This document shows, piece by piece, positions 8,924-16,947 of a DNA stretch of 64,000 nucleotides. The notes under the pieces were generated by a model, which had not been told where the DNA came from, searched no databases, and saw only the letters and a list, made by a program, of their open reading frames with translations. The DNA is from Aquiluna sp. KACHI24 (lineage in GTDB: Bacteria; Actinomycetota; Actinomycetes; Actinomycetales; Microbacteriaceae), in contig NZ_AP026677.1 of assembly GCF_025997915.1 (NCBI RefSeq), forward strand, positions 186,001-250,000. The letters are read 5' to 3'. Positions within the stretch are counted from its first letter, which is position 1, and every line of letters starts with the position of its first letter. Position numbers and translations under genes: made by a program.

Positions 8924-9372
8924 AGTTTGTTATCTCTGACCCAGATCAAATGCACGAACTGGGTATTCAAATCGCCGGTGTCCTCAGTGCCGGTGATCTA
9001 GTGCTACTGAACGGACCACTTGGTGCAGGCAAAACCACTCTCACTCGAGGGATAGGTGAGGGCCTTGGCGCTCAGGGCACGGTCCAATCTCCTACCTTCG
9101 TTTTGGCCAGGACCCATCGAACAACCGCTGGACCGAAGCTGGTTCACGTTGATGCCTATAGGCTGCAGTCCGCGCTCGAGCTCGATGATCTAGATATCGA
9201 TTTTGCAAACTCGATCGTGGTTGTGGAGTGGGCCAGGGACTATGTCGATGGCATTGCCGATCATTGGCTAACTGTGAACATCGATCGCACTGCTTTAGAC
9301 GATGTGCGCGAAGTCTCAATTTTGGGTAACGGTTCACGCTGGGAGGGGGTGGAGATTGCTTCTCGCGATTGA
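8920..9372 (+). CDS. tsaE: t6A37 synthesis ATPase TsaE
   Basis: ATPase of the TsaBDE complex that adds threonylcarbamoyl to A37 of ANN-decoding tRNAs. The P-loop is GPLGAGKTT (residues 32-40), followed by the family's QSPTFVLARTH and HVDAYRL blocks. Length of 150 aa is normal. Overlaps alr by 4 bp and tsaB by about 17 bp, so the whole t6A module is one operon. Confidence 0.94.
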   Translation: MKFVISDPDQMHELGIQIAGVLSAGDLVLLNGPLGAGKTTLTRGIGEGLGAQGTVQSPTFVLARTHRTTAGPKLVHVDAYRLQSALELDDLDIDFANSIVVVEWARDYVDGIADHWLTVNIDRTALDDVREVSILGNGSRWEGVEIASRD

Positions 9373-9937
9373 CACCTCTGCTGGCACCTCAGCCGCAGTC
9401 ATCTCAAATGGGGTTCGCTCAATTTCAGTGTTTGATGACCCCTTTGGTCATGCCGAAAATGTTGGTCTCGCCATACAGGCGGCGCTCGCCGAGGCATCAG
9501 TAGACATGAGTGAGATCACCGCTGTGGTTTTGGGGCGCGGCCCAGCCCCATACACCGGGCTGCGAGTTGGTATGGCGGCGGGCCTTGGTATCTCAGGTGC
9601 ACTTGGAATCCCGGCTTACGGAGTTATGGTTTTGGACGCGGTTGCCCATTCGCTGGGCGATGGCAAATTTGTGCTCAGCTCTGATGCCAAGCGGCGTGAG
9701 TTATTCGTCGCTGCCTATCAGGCTGGCGAGCGGGTGTTTGGCCCGAGTGTTTTAGGCCCCCAAGAGCTTGAGCAGTTTGCCGACTACCAATCGATTACTG
9801 CCAGGTGCGATGCTGGATTGCTCGGAGTGTATGCGGAGCATGCCTTGTCAAAGGGCATCGATCTCAGCGACACCTCGGCTTTGTATCTGCGTTCTCCAGA
9901 TGTTTCGCCCTCGCCAGGAAAGAAGGTGAGCGCTTAG
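9356..9937 (+). CDS. tsaB: t6A37 synthesis protein TsaB
   Basis: Inactive paralogue of TsaD that scaffolds the TsaBDE complex. I place the start at TTG 9356, because a purine-rich Shine-Dalgarno (GGAGGGGGTGGAG) lies just before it and the protein then begins [15 protein letters not shown] as usual. An upstream ATG at 9302 would add 18 unconserved residues over tsaE. The [13 protein letters not shown] motif is diagnostic. Length 193 aa. The stop overlaps the GTG of the next gene by one base. Confidence 0.92.
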   Translation: MLLAIDTSAGTSAAVISNGVRSISVFDDPFGHAENVGLAIQAALAEASVDMSEITAVVLGRGPAPYTGLRVGMAAGLGISGALGIPAYGVMVLDAVAHSLGDGKFVLSSDAKRRELFVAAYQAGERVFGPSVLGPQELEQFADYQSITARCDAGLLGVYAEHALSKGIDLSDTSALYLRSPDVSPSPGKKVSA

Positions 9938-11418
9938 TGGAAATTCGAAAACTCACGAGTGCTGATCTGGATGCGGTGATGCAGCTTGAGCACTCATCGT
10001 TTCCCTCTGATGCCTGGAGCGCTGAGTCAATGAGTGCTGAGCTGGACTCATCTAACTGTGAGTACGTTGGGTTATTCGATGGTTATTTAGTTGGCTATGC
10101 CGGGCTGAGCACGATCCCAGGGTCGTTTAGTTCCGACATCCAAACCATCGCCATCGCGGAGCAAGCTCGTGGCCAGGGCTTAGGCAAGCGCCTGATGACA
10201 GAGCTTTTGGCCAAGGCTCAGGCACTTGGTTCAGAGCAGGTATTGCTCGAGGTCAGAGTGGACAACGAGGTGGCAATCGGGCTCTATAAGTCAATTGGTT
10301 TTGAGCGCATCGATGTTCGCAAACGCTACTACCAACCCGATGATGTTGATGCCCTGATCATGCGCCTCAAGATTCACCAGCCACTGGTTCTTGGTATCGA
10401 GAGCACCTGCGATGAGACCGGAGTCGGGATCGTTCGCGGCAATCGCCTGCTTGCAAATGCCCTGCACAGCTCGATGGACGAGCACTCAAAATATGGGGGA
10501 GTTGTCCCCGAGGTCGCGGCCCGCGCTCACCTTGAGGCGATTAAGCCGACTTTGGAAAAGGCCCTCGGTGAGGCCGGGGTGGCGATGCGAGACATCGACG
10601 CTATTGCCGTAGCAAACGGGCCTGGCTTGGCTGGGGCGTTGATGGTTGGAATTGGGGCTGCCAAGGGTCTTGCACTCGCGCACAATAAACCGATCTATGC
10701 GGTGAATCACTTGATTGGCCACGTTGGTGCCGATGTTTTAGAGCGCGGTTACGTTCAACTTCCAACGATTGCTCTGTTGGTATCTGGCGGCCACACCTCA
10801 CTGTTGCTGGTCAGAGATCTCTTGGGTGATGCTCAGCTGTTGGGCGAGACCATTGATGATGCCGCCGGTGAAGCTTTTGACAAGGTGGCACGCGTGCTTG
10901 GGTTGCCCTACCCCGGTGGTCCACAGATTGACAAACTTGCCCAGAGCGGAGACCCGAAAGCCATCCGCTTTCCACGCGGTCTATCGCTTCCCAAGGACAT
11001 GGCCAAGCACCGCTTTGATTTCTCGTTTTCTGGCCTCAAGACGGCGGTCGCTCGCTACGTGGAAAAGGCAGAGCATGATGGGCTAGAGATCAACCCGTCC
11101 GACGTAGCAGCCTCATTCAGGGAGGCCGTTGTTGACGTGCTGCTAACCAAGGCTTTAGATGCCTGCGAGCTACATGGCGTGAAACGACTACTTCTGGGTG
11201 GTGGCGTGGTTGCGAATGCGAGATTGCGTGAAGTTGCCACCGAGCGCTGCAACGCGGCAGGGATTGAGCTGAGGATTCCGCGCTTCTCACTCTGCACCGA
11301 CAACGGTGCGATGATCGCCTCTTTGGGTGCCCAACTAGTTATGGCTGGTCATAAGCCAAGCTCACTGGGCTTCGGAGCTGAATCAACCCTTGAAGTGACC
11401 ACGGTTCAGACTCCCTAG
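9937..11418 (+). CDS. tsaD: RimI-TsaD fusion: N-acetyltransferase plus t6A transferase
   Basis: One uninterrupted reading frame of 493 codons joins two normally separate proteins. Residues 1-145 are a GNAT acetyltransferase of the RimI type (acetyl-CoA loop [11 protein letters not shown]; end [13 protein letters not shown]). From about residue 147 follows a complete TsaD ([11 protein letters not shown], metal-binding His258 and His262 in [22 protein letters not shown]), which transfers threonylcarbamoyl to tRNA A37. The GTG at 9937 overlaps the tsaB stop; upstream in-frame codons overlap tsaB and are not conserved. An internal ATG at 10360 has no Shine-Dalgarno or -10, so separate TsaD synthesis looks unlikely. 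Confidence 0.93.
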   Translation: MEIRKLTSADLDAVMQLEHSSFPSDAWSAESMSAELDSSNCEYVGLFDGYLVGYAGLSTIPGSFSSDIQTIAIAEQARGQGLGKRLMTELLAKAQALGSEQVLLEVRVDNEVAIGLYKSIGFERIDVRKRYYQPDDVDALIMRLKIHQPLVLGIESTCDETGVGIVRGNRLLANALHSSMDEHSKYGGVVPEVAARAHLEAIKPTLEKALGEAGVAMRDIDAIAVANGPGLAGALMVGIGAAKGLALAHNKPIYAVNHLIGHVGADVLERGYVQLPTIALLVSGGHTSLLLVRDLLGDAQLLGETIDDAAGEAFDKVARVLGLPYPGGPQIDKLAQSGDPKAIRFPRGLSLPKDMAKHRFDFSFSGLKTAVARYVEKAEHDGLEINPSDVAASFREAVVDVLLTKALDACELHGVKRLLLGGGVVANARLREVATERCNAAGIELRIPRFSLCTDNGAMIASLGAQLVMAGHKPSSLGFGAESTLEVTTVQTP

Positions 11419-11470
11419 TTTCTCCCAGCTTTCTTCCAAACAACTTCCAGTTTTGAGGACTTTACTTGTC

Positions 11471-11485
11471 CTGTCCGACGGACAG
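11471..11485 (+). repeat. 15-bp palindrome upstream of the DUF4190 gene
   Basis: CTGTCCG, a central A, then CGGACAG: a perfect inverted repeat 14 nt before the ATG at 11500. It may be an operator or an mRNA hairpin next to the ribosome binding site. Confidence 0.5.
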
Positions 11486-11499
11486 AAAGAAGTTTTCAA

Positions 11500-11892
11500 A
11501 TGGCAGACAAAAAAGAATCCGAACCTGTGGCTCAGGAGCCAGAAGTTTCAACTCCGCAGCAAAAAGAGAAGTTTGACTTCACCAGGCTGAACACCCTTGC
11601 GGTGGTCTCCTTAGCAGCCGCCATCAGCGGCGTCGGTGCATTGATTGCGGTGATCACCGGTCACGTTTCGCTGGCTCAGCTCAAGCGCAGTGGCGAGAGT
11701 GGTAGAGGGCTAGCAATTGCAGGTTTGGTAGTCGGATATCTCCACATTGCGTTCTGGATTATTTTCGTAGCGCTGGGTGTTATCTCTAAAGCACTGATCT
11801 ACTCAGGTGTTCTCGGACTCCAGCCGGGTGGACCTGAGTTCTTCGAATTCCAACGCGGATTCGACGGCATGCACATGTGGCGTGATCGATAG
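11500..11892 (+). CDS. DUF4190 membrane protein
   Basis: A 130-aa protein with a charged, hydrophilic N-terminal 30 residues and two hydrophobic segments (about 33-55 and 68-95). Between them lies GHVSLAQLKRSGESGRGLA, the recognisable core of the DUF4190 family of small actinomycete membrane proteins of unknown role. The C-terminal 25 residues are polar and end in MHMWRDR. ATG with an AGAAAGAAG Shine-Dalgarno-like stretch. No partner gene suggests a function. Confidence 0.8.
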   Translation: MADKKESEPVAQEPEVSTPQQKEKFDFTRLNTLAVVSLAAAISGVGALIAVITGHVSLAQLKRSGESGRGLAIAGLVVGYLHIAFWIIFVALGVISKALIYSGVLGLQPGGPEFFEFQRGFDGMHMWRDR

Positions 11893-11896
11893 TCAC

Positions 11897-11921
11897 TTCG
11901 CTAGGAGAGCCATCTAGCGAA
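11897..11921. terminator. Bidirectional hairpin between convergent genes
   Basis: TTCGCTAG (11897-11904) pairs with CTAGCGAA (11914-11921) around a 9-nt loop. There is no T-run, so it is a weak terminator candidate serving both strands. Confidence 0.4.
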
Positions 11922-13086
11922 TGGGCTGACAGAAAAGTGCTTGACGGGCACCGCCTACTTTGGTGAGAACCAAGGTGGCGGTGCCTGTTCCTTTAAGTCG
12001 AAGCTTTGGTCGAAGCTGCTCTGGAGTTGTGTCCACTCCGCGCTTTTTGATTTCTAAGACCCCAATCTCGTGCTCTCGGCACCAACTCGCAATCTTCTTC
12101 TCATCGAGTGGCAATGCTGCAATCACCTCAAAACCCTTGAGCCAGGGGGAGTTCACTTTGGTGGCAGAGCTCAGGTAGGCGATCCCGGAACTGAAGGTCC
12201 TAAGTCCCAACTCGTTAGCGAGGTTACCCATCAGGCCCGATCGAATCATCGCGGGATCCGGCTCATACAGGTATCGATCCAGCGAGCCAAGCTCGGCTAG
12301 CACGATCTCCATGGCCGAATACCGATGACTTTGCTGGCCAATCTGAAGTGCACTGCGCTGACCCTCGCGTCCCATACCAAACCAAAGCGCTAGTTCAACT
12401 AAATCTCCCGAGTGCGAGACCCATTCGGCATGGGCATCTTCGGGGATCAGGTCTAATGGGAATGCCGGTCCAAGTTTGACTCCGCTGGGCTTAGTTCTGG
12501 CGAGGTCAAAAACCCAGTTCAAATTTGGCGTGAAATCTTCCGGCGATAGAACTTTGTGCCGCTCTCCGGTGTGTGAAAGGTCTCGCCTAGCTGGATCAAA
12601 CCACAGCCCTTGGGTTGTGATTTCATGCTCGGTGGCATCACCATGCACTACCACTGCGTTTTCAAAGCTCGCCAGGTTGAAACTGGCAAGGGCTGCGGTA
12701 GCCTCATCGCGTTCAACCCCAACTACCTTCAGCCCCGCGGCTGCAAAGGCAAGTGCGTCAGCACCAATGCCGCAACCCAGGTCAGTAACAGAGCTAACTC
12801 GGGCCTCTAAAAACCGACCCGCATGGTGAGCGGCGACGCTCAGCCTGGTTGCCTGTTCCAACCCAGGCTCAGTGAAGAGCATTTGCTCTGCAAATTCGCC
12901 AAACTTAGAAGTGGCTCGGGACCTGAGCTTTAGTTGGGTTAGAACCTGTGAAACCAACTCTGGATCGTGACCGGCTTTGCGAAGTTTTTCAATGAGCTTG
13001 ATTGGGTCTGATTTCAGATCCTGAGCTTCCAAAGAGCGCAACAGTGCAAACCCCTGAGGAGTTAGCAACCTGTCAACTTGGCTCAT
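11914..13086 (-). CDS. THUMP-like class I SAM methyltransferase
   Basis: A 390-aa protein with a Rossmann methyltransferase core around residues 95-160: VTDLGCGIGADALAFA is motif I and VVGVERDE is motif II. The C-terminal part matches the THUMP-like domain found after this core in actinomycete proteins annotated only as class I methyltransferases. The substrate is unknown, with RNA suggested by the THUMP-like part. ATG at 13086; no Shine-Dalgarno but a TAGCGT -10 six nt upstream. Divergent from groES, with its promoter overlapping the first CIRCE element. Confidence 0.8.
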   Translation of the reverse strand: MSQVDRLLTPQGFALLRSLEAQDLKSDPIKLIEKLRKAGHDPELVSQVLTQLKLRSRATSKFGEFAEQMLFTEPGLEQATRLSVAAHHAGRFLEARVSSVTDLGCGIGADALAFAAAGLKVVGVERDEATAALASFNLASFENAVVVHGDATEHEITTQGLWFDPARRDLSHTGERHKVLSPEDFTPNLNWVFDLARTKPSGVKLGPAFPLDLIPEDAHAEWVSHSGDLVELALWFGMGREGQRSALQIGQQSHRYSAMEIVLAELGSLDRYLYEPDPAMIRSGLMGNLANELGLRTFSSGIAYLSSATKVNSPWLKGFEVIAALPLDEKKIASWCREHEIGVLEIKKRGVDTTPEQLRPKLRLKGTGTATLVLTKVGGARQALFCQPIR

Positions 13087-13092
13087 ATCTCA

Positions 13093-13098
13093 ACGCTA
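13093..13098 (-). promoter_or_regulatory. -10 element for leaderless methyltransferase gene
   Basis: On the minus strand TAGCGT ends 6 nt before the ATG at 13086. The matching -35 window (about 13116-13121) falls inside the first CIRCE operator. Confidence 0.45.
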
Positions 13099-13109
13099 TC
13101 GGCAAATCA

Positions 13110-13136
13110 CTAGCACTCGCCTTGACTGAGTGCTAA
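13110..13136 (+). promoter_or_regulatory. CIRCE operator 1 (HrcA site)
   Basis: TAGCACTC (13111-13118), 9-nt spacer, GAGTGCTAA (13128-13136): the CIRCE consensus TTAGCACTC-N9-GAGTGCTAA with one mismatch at 13110. It overlaps the -35 and spacer of the groES promoter. CIRCE is the established binding site of the heat-shock repressor HrcA. Confidence 0.9.
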
Positions 13137-13150
13137 TTAGGTTCTAATCT
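13122..13150 (+). promoter_or_regulatory. groES promoter
   Basis: TTGACT (13122-13127) and TAATCT (13145-13150) with an ideal 17-bp spacer. Start of transcription is expected near 13157, giving a leader of about 55 nt. Confidence 0.8.
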
Positions 13151-13154
13151 TTTA

Positions 13155-13181
13155 TTAGCACTCGCATCCCGAGTTTGCTAA
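13155..13181 (+). promoter_or_regulatory. CIRCE operator 2, degenerate
   Basis: A perfect left half TTAGCACTC (13155-13163) faces GAGTTTGCTAA (13171-13181), a right half with two extra T. Total span is the same 27 bp as a normal CIRCE. It covers the predicted transcription start of groES. Confidence 0.65.
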
Positions 13182-13211
13182 AGACAAATCTTTAGAAAAG
13201 AAGAGGTCAAA

Positions 13212-13508
13212 GTGTCGGTTTCTATCAAGCCACTCGAAGATCGAATTGTTGTTCGTCCAGTTGAGGCAGAGCAGGTAACTGCATCCGGTCTGGTTATTCC
13301 AGACACCGCAAAGGAGAAGCCACAGGAGGCTGAGGTTATTGCAGTTGGCCCAGGCCGCTTCAACGAGGCTGGTGCTCGCATTCCAGTCGACGTGAAGGTT
13401 GGCGACCGTGTCATCTTCTCAAAGTACGGCGGCACCGAGCTGAAGTACGAAGGCAAGGAGTACCTAGTGCTCTCTGCTCGCGACGTACTAGCGATCATCG
13501 AGCGCTAA
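13212..13508 (+). CDS. groES: Co-chaperonin GroES (Cpn10)
   Basis: Heptameric lid of the GroEL folding chamber. The start [18 protein letters not shown], the mobile-loop region [16 protein letters not shown] and the end [15 protein letters not shown] are all typical. Length of 98 aa is normal. GTG start at 13212 with GAGG at 13203-13206. It is monocistronic: a strong terminator follows and groEL is not next to it. Two HrcA operators at the promoter predict heat-shock induction by release of HrcA. Confidence 0.96.
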   Translation: MSVSIKPLEDRIVVRPVEAEQVTASGLVIPDTAKEKPQEAEVIAVGPGRFNEAGARIPVDVKVGDRVIFSKYGGTELKYEGKEYLVLSARDVLAIIER

Positions 13509-13522
13509 ACAGAGCATTATGC

Positions 13523-13550
13523 AAAAGGCGGCCCCTCGGGGCCGCCTTTT
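13523..13550 (+). terminator. Intrinsic terminator of groES
   Basis: A very stable hairpin: AAAAGGCGGCCCC (13523-13535) pairs with GGGGCCGCCTTTT (13538-13550). The 3' arm ends in the T-run. Confidence 0.9.
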
Positions 13551-13560
13551 CTATTAGCGC

Positions 13561-13566
13561 TAGAGT
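13561..13566 (+). promoter_or_regulatory. -10 element for leaderless rarD
   Basis: TAGAGT lies 6 nt before the GTG start at 13573, just downstream of the groES terminator. No Shine-Dalgarno. Confidence 0.45.
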
Positions 13567-13572
13567 TAGGCC

Positions 13573-14472
13573 GTGCCCAAAGCGTCGAAGCTCACCACTG
13601 GTTTACTCCTGGGGGTTTCGGCATATCTAATCTGGGGCTCTTTCCCACTCATCATCACCGCATCGACTTTTGCCAATCCGTTTGAGGTTGTGGTTTGGCG
13701 AGTGGTGTTTGGATTTGGTTTTGCAGCGCTGCTTCTGACAATCACACGTGGTTGGGGTGAGGTGGTCGAACTTATCCGAAACCCCAAACGTCTTCGCTGG
13801 TTATTAGTAGCTGCAATTTTTATTTTCATCAACTGGGAAACCTATGTTGTAGCCGTAGCGACCAAGAACACCATTGAGACTTCGCTCGGCTATTTCATCA
13901 ACCCCCTGATCACGATTGTTTTTGCGGTCGTATTCCTCGGTGAGCGCCTTCGCCGAAATCAGTGGATTGCGCTGGGGCTCGGGTTGGTGGCGGTTCTGGT
14001 CCTTACCTTTGACTACGGCCGACCACCCTGGATTGCATTCGTTTTGGCGCTCAGCTTTGCTATCTACTCGCTAGCGAAAAACAAGGTTGGTGGCAAGGTC
14101 AAGGCACTGCAATCCTTTGCGATTGAATCCGCTTTGGTGATGCCGATTGCGATTATTCAATTTGCCGTGGTTGCGGCTTCAACCCCAATCATGCTCTTCA
14201 GTGGAGTTTGGGAGTTCTCGGTGTTGGTTGCCTTCGGCATCCTCACAGCAGTTCCACTGATCTTGTTTGGAGCTGCGGCATCGAGGATTCCGCTCAGCTC
14301 AATCGGTTTTATTCAGTACCTGACTCCGACCCTGCAGTTTTTGACCGCCTTCTTTATTTTGCAAGAACCGATGCCGGCTGTCAGGTGGATTGGTTTTGGC
14401 TTGGTCTGGGTATCTCTTGTCGTGCTCTCACTCGATGCACTAGGAAACAGAAGGCAACATTCGAAACGCTGA
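13573..14472 (+). CDS. rarD: EamA-family permease RarD
   Basis: A 299-aa polytopic membrane protein of the drug/metabolite transporter superfamily with about ten hydrophobic segments in two EamA halves. The start GVSAYLIWGSFPL and the block ATKNTIETSLGYFINPL are characteristic of the RarD branch. The substrate is not established for this branch. GTG start at 13573 lacks a Shine-Dalgarno. The gene stands alone between the groES terminator and an AT-richer 225-bp intergenic region. Confidence 0.88.
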   Translation: MPKASKLTTGLLLGVSAYLIWGSFPLIITASTFANPFEVVVWRVVFGFGFAALLLTITRGWGEVVELIRNPKRLRWLLVAAIFIFINWETYVVAVATKNTIETSLGYFINPLITIVFAVVFLGERLRRNQWIALGLGLVAVLVLTFDYGRPPWIAFVLALSFAIYSLAKNKVGGKVKALQSFAIESALVMPIAIIQFAVVAASTPIMLFSGVWEFSVLVAFGILTAVPLILFGAAASRIPLSSIGFIQYLTPTLQFLTAFFILQEPMPAVRWIGFGLVWVSLVVLSLDALGNRRQHSKR

Positions 14473-14580
14473 AACGGAATTGTTACATACCGCTAACAAA
14501 GGGGTCTGAACAACTGAATCCGAAGTGGATTGAATCCAAAAATTACTATTTGGACATTTTCAAAACATAAATGCAACGGA

Positions 14581-14593
14581 TTTCGAATCGAAA
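14581..14593 (+). repeat. 13-bp palindrome in the binding-protein upstream region
   Basis: TTTCGA, a central A, then TCGAAA: a perfect inverted repeat 127 bp upstream of the binding-protein ATG, in the AT-richer 14473-14719 intergenic region. That region otherwise shows no clear promoter. Possible operator. Confidence 0.4.
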
Positions 14594-14719
14594 ATTCTGA
14601 ATCGCCGAATCTTCTTCGAAATCGGCTCTAGCCAAGTGCGCTGGCGTGGCTAAGCTGTAGAAAGCGGTCAGAGTCGACGATTCTGGCTTGCCTTTATATT
14701 GCTATTTCAAGGAGCAAGA

Positions 14720-15994
14720 ATGACTGAATCTACGAAGAAGTCACGCTTTGCCATGAAGAGCGTTGCTGCAGCTGGTGTTTTCGCACTTGGCGCAGCCGTT
14801 CTAACTGGTTGCAGCGCGACCACCACCGCTGGCGGTTGTGAGCTTGGTCCTGAGCAGAGCGGAGACCTAGTACTAAAGCTAGGTACTGCACTACCTCAGA
14901 CCGGTAACCTCGCATTCCTCGGCCCACCTGAGGAGGCCGGTGTTGCACTCGCAGTTGACGAGATCAACGCTGCTGGCAAGGGCATCACCATCGACCTAAC
15001 CTGGGGCGACTCCGGTGACACCGACAACAAGGCCTACGACACCGAGATCCCACGTCTACTGAACGCAGGTGTTCAGGCAATCGTGGGTGCTGCGTCTTCC
15101 GGTACCTCACTACAGTTCATCGACCGCGTGATCGCTGAGTGTGTAGTTCAGTTCTCCCCAGCAAACACCTCTGCTGCATTCACCTCTTACGAGGACAAGG
15201 GTCTGTACTTCCGTACCGCACCTTCTGACGTGCTACAGGGTGAGGTTCTAGGAAACCTAATCGCTGAGGACGGACACCAGAAGATCTCGATGATCGTTCT
15301 GAACGACTCCTACGGAACCGGTCTAGCTGAGTTCGTTACCACCGCCTTCGAGGCAGCTGGTGGCGAGGTTCTAGCTGCACCTACCTACAACACCGGTGAC
15401 ACCAACTTCACCAGCCAGATCAACGAGGCACTTGCCGGAGACCCAGACGCAATCGTTCTGATCACCTTCGACGAGGCAAAGACCATCGTTCCTCAGCTGG
15501 TATCTCAGTTCCCTGCAGAGAACCTCTACTTTGTTGACGGTAACCTAACCGACTACTCAGCAGACTTCCCAGCTGGCACCCTAACCGGTGCAAAGGGTAC
15601 CTACCCAGGTGTTAACGAGTCAAAGATCGGCGACTTCCTAAAGAAGATGGACGAGAACTGGCAAGCACGTGGCAACGAGCCTCTACAGCTCGCTGCTTAC
15701 GGTCCTGAGTCATACGACGCTGTAGTTCTGCTAGCTCTAGCAGCTCTAGAGGCTCGTAGCACCCAGGGTGCAAACATCTCCGCGAAGCTCCAGGAAGTTT
15801 CTGGTGGTTCCGGTGAGGGCCAGAAGTGCACCAGCTTCGCTGAGTGTGCTGACATCATTGCCGCTGGTGGCACCGCCGACTACGACGGTCCTTCAGGCGC
15901 AGTTACCTTCAACGAGGTCGGAGACCCAACTGACGGTAACATCCTGATCCAGCAGTTCGACGAGAACAACAAGCCAAGCACCATCCGTGGCTAA
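14720..15994 (+). CDS. Branched-chain amino-acid-type ABC substrate-binding lipoprotein
   Basis: Periplasmic-binding-protein type I receptor of the LivJ family, anchored as a lipoprotein. The signal peptide (residues 1-30) ends in the lipobox LTGC with Cys31. The mature protein has LGTALPQTGNLAFLGPPEEAG, typical for this family, and an N-terminal Cys pair. ATG at 14720 with AAGGAG at 14709-14714 is preferred over TTG 14699. Leu codons are dominated by CTA, suggesting very high expression. It is convergent with, not part of, the liv-type permease operon it presumably serves. Amino acids are the likely ligand; urea or amides are alternatives. Confidence 0.9.
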   Translation: MTESTKKSRFAMKSVAAAGVFALGAAVLTGCSATTTAGGCELGPEQSGDLVLKLGTALPQTGNLAFLGPPEEAGVALAVDEINAAGKGITIDLTWGDSGDTDNKAYDTEIPRLLNAGVQAIVGAASSGTSLQFIDRVIAECVVQFSPANTSAAFTSYEDKGLYFRTAPSDVLQGEVLGNLIAEDGHQKISMIVLNDSYGTGLAEFVTTAFEAAGGEVLAAPTYNTGDTNFTSQINEALAGDPDAIVLITFDEAKTIVPQLVSQFPAENLYFVDGNLTDYSADFPAGTLTGAKGTYPGVNESKIGDFLKKMDENWQARGNEPLQLAAYGPESYDAVVLLALAALEARSTQGANISAKLQEVSGGSGEGQKCTSFAECADIIAAGGTADYDGPSGAVTFNEVGDPTDGNILIQQFDENNKPSTIRG

Positions 15995-16017
15995 GTTCTA
16001 GTCCGCTAGACAAAAGT

Positions 16018-16051
16018 AAATCCCTCCTCCGGGCAACCGGGGGAGGGATTT
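16018..16051 (+). terminator. Intrinsic terminator of the binding-protein gene
   Basis: AAATCCCTCC-t-CCGG pairs with CCGG-g-GGAGGGATTT around GCAA, followed by CTT. Strong GC-rich hairpin 24 bp after the stop codon. Confidence 0.85.
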
Positions 16052-16179
16052 CTTAATTCTGTGAGCATGCCTTTTGGTCGGCCAAGAGGCTTATTGGAGA
16101 GGGAATGCGATTGTGGCTTGAGTCGCCTGGCAGGAACTTGCGGGACGAAGGGCGATGGAGGGCCATAGTCCTCCCAAAG

Positions 16180-16210
16180 CGAAAACCCCCTCATCGCTGA
16201 AGGGGTTTCG
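16180..16210 (-). terminator. Terminator of the liv-type operon
   Basis: CGAAA and ACCCC (16180-16189) face GGGGT and TTCG (16202-16210) around an inner TCA...TGA pair, with a T-run on each strand. It lies 17 bp beyond the livF-like stop and can serve both strands. The rest of 16052-16227 shows nothing else clear. Confidence 0.7.
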
Positions 16211-16227
16211 CGCCTAATAAACGGGGA

Positions 16228-16947
16228 TTAGGAGCCTAGGGTTCCAAGGTAAAGGCCGATGACCTGTGGGTCGTTCAGTAGCTCTCTACCGGTGCCAACA
16301 ACCGCATCTTTACCCTGGTCTAGAACATAACCACGGTCTGCGATCTGGAGGCAACGACGGGCATTCTGCTCAACCATGATGCAGGTAACGCCAGCCTTGT
16401 TGATCTCGGATACACGCAAGAAAGCTTCGTCCTGACGCACTGGTGAGAGACCTGCCGATGGCTCATCAAGGAGCAGCACTGCTGGGTCCATCATCAAAGC
16501 ACGACCCATGGCAACCATCTGACGCTCACCTCCGGAGAGCGAGCCAGCGCGCTGCTTTAGGCGCTTGCCTAGCTCAGCAAAGATGGAAACTACGAATTCC
16601 AAGCGCTGGTTGTATTGGCTTGGGTTTTGGAAGATACCCATCTGCAGGTTCTCTTCAATGGTTAGCGATGGGAAGACGTTATTGGTCTGTGGGATAAAGC
16701 CAACACCCTTTGAAACCAACTGGTTTGGCTTTAGGCCAGAGATCTCTTCACCGTTTAGTTGGATGGATCCTTCACGAACCTTCACAAGGCCGAAGATGGC
16801 TTTTAGCAGGGTTGACTTACCAGCACCGTTTGGTCCGATGATTCCGATCAGCTCACCCTTGTCGGCGTATAGGTTTGCGCCGTTGAGGATGTTTACCCCC
16901 GGTAGGTATCCGGCAACCAGATTCTTTACGTCTACAACTCTGGTCAC
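16228..16947 (-). CDS. livF: ABC transporter ATPase, LivF type
   Basis: Second ATP-binding subunit of the branched-chain-type importer. Walker A is GPNGAGKSTL, the signature LSGGERQMVAMGRAL and Walker B LLLDEPSAGLSP are intact, and IEENLQMGIF is typical for LivF. Length of 239 aa matches LivF (about 235). The ATG overlaps the livG stop by 4 bp. Last gene of the livHMGF-order operon. Gene symbols here denote family; the true substrate is not proved. Confidence 0.92.
   Translation of the reverse strand: MTRVVDVKNLVAGYLPGVNILNGANLYADKGELIGIIGPNGAGKSTLLKAIFGLVKVREGSIQLNGEEISGLKPNQLVSKGVGFIPQTNNVFPSLTIEENLQMGIFQNPSQYNQRLEFVVSIFAELGKRLKQRAGSLSGGERQMVAMGRALMMDPAVLLLDEPSAGLSPVRQDEAFLRVSEINKAGVTCIMVEQNARRCLQIADRGYVLDQGKDAVVGTGRELLNDPQVIGLYLGTLGS

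Noticed and set aside
9302-9358. Longer TsaB starting at ATG 9302
   Set aside because: The added residues overlap tsaE and are not part of the conserved start; a good Shine-Dalgarno precedes TTG 9356.
16006-16194. 62-codon minus-strand ORF between the receptor gene and livF
   Set aside because: It spans both transcription terminators and has no Shine-Dalgarno, -10 or recognisable motif.
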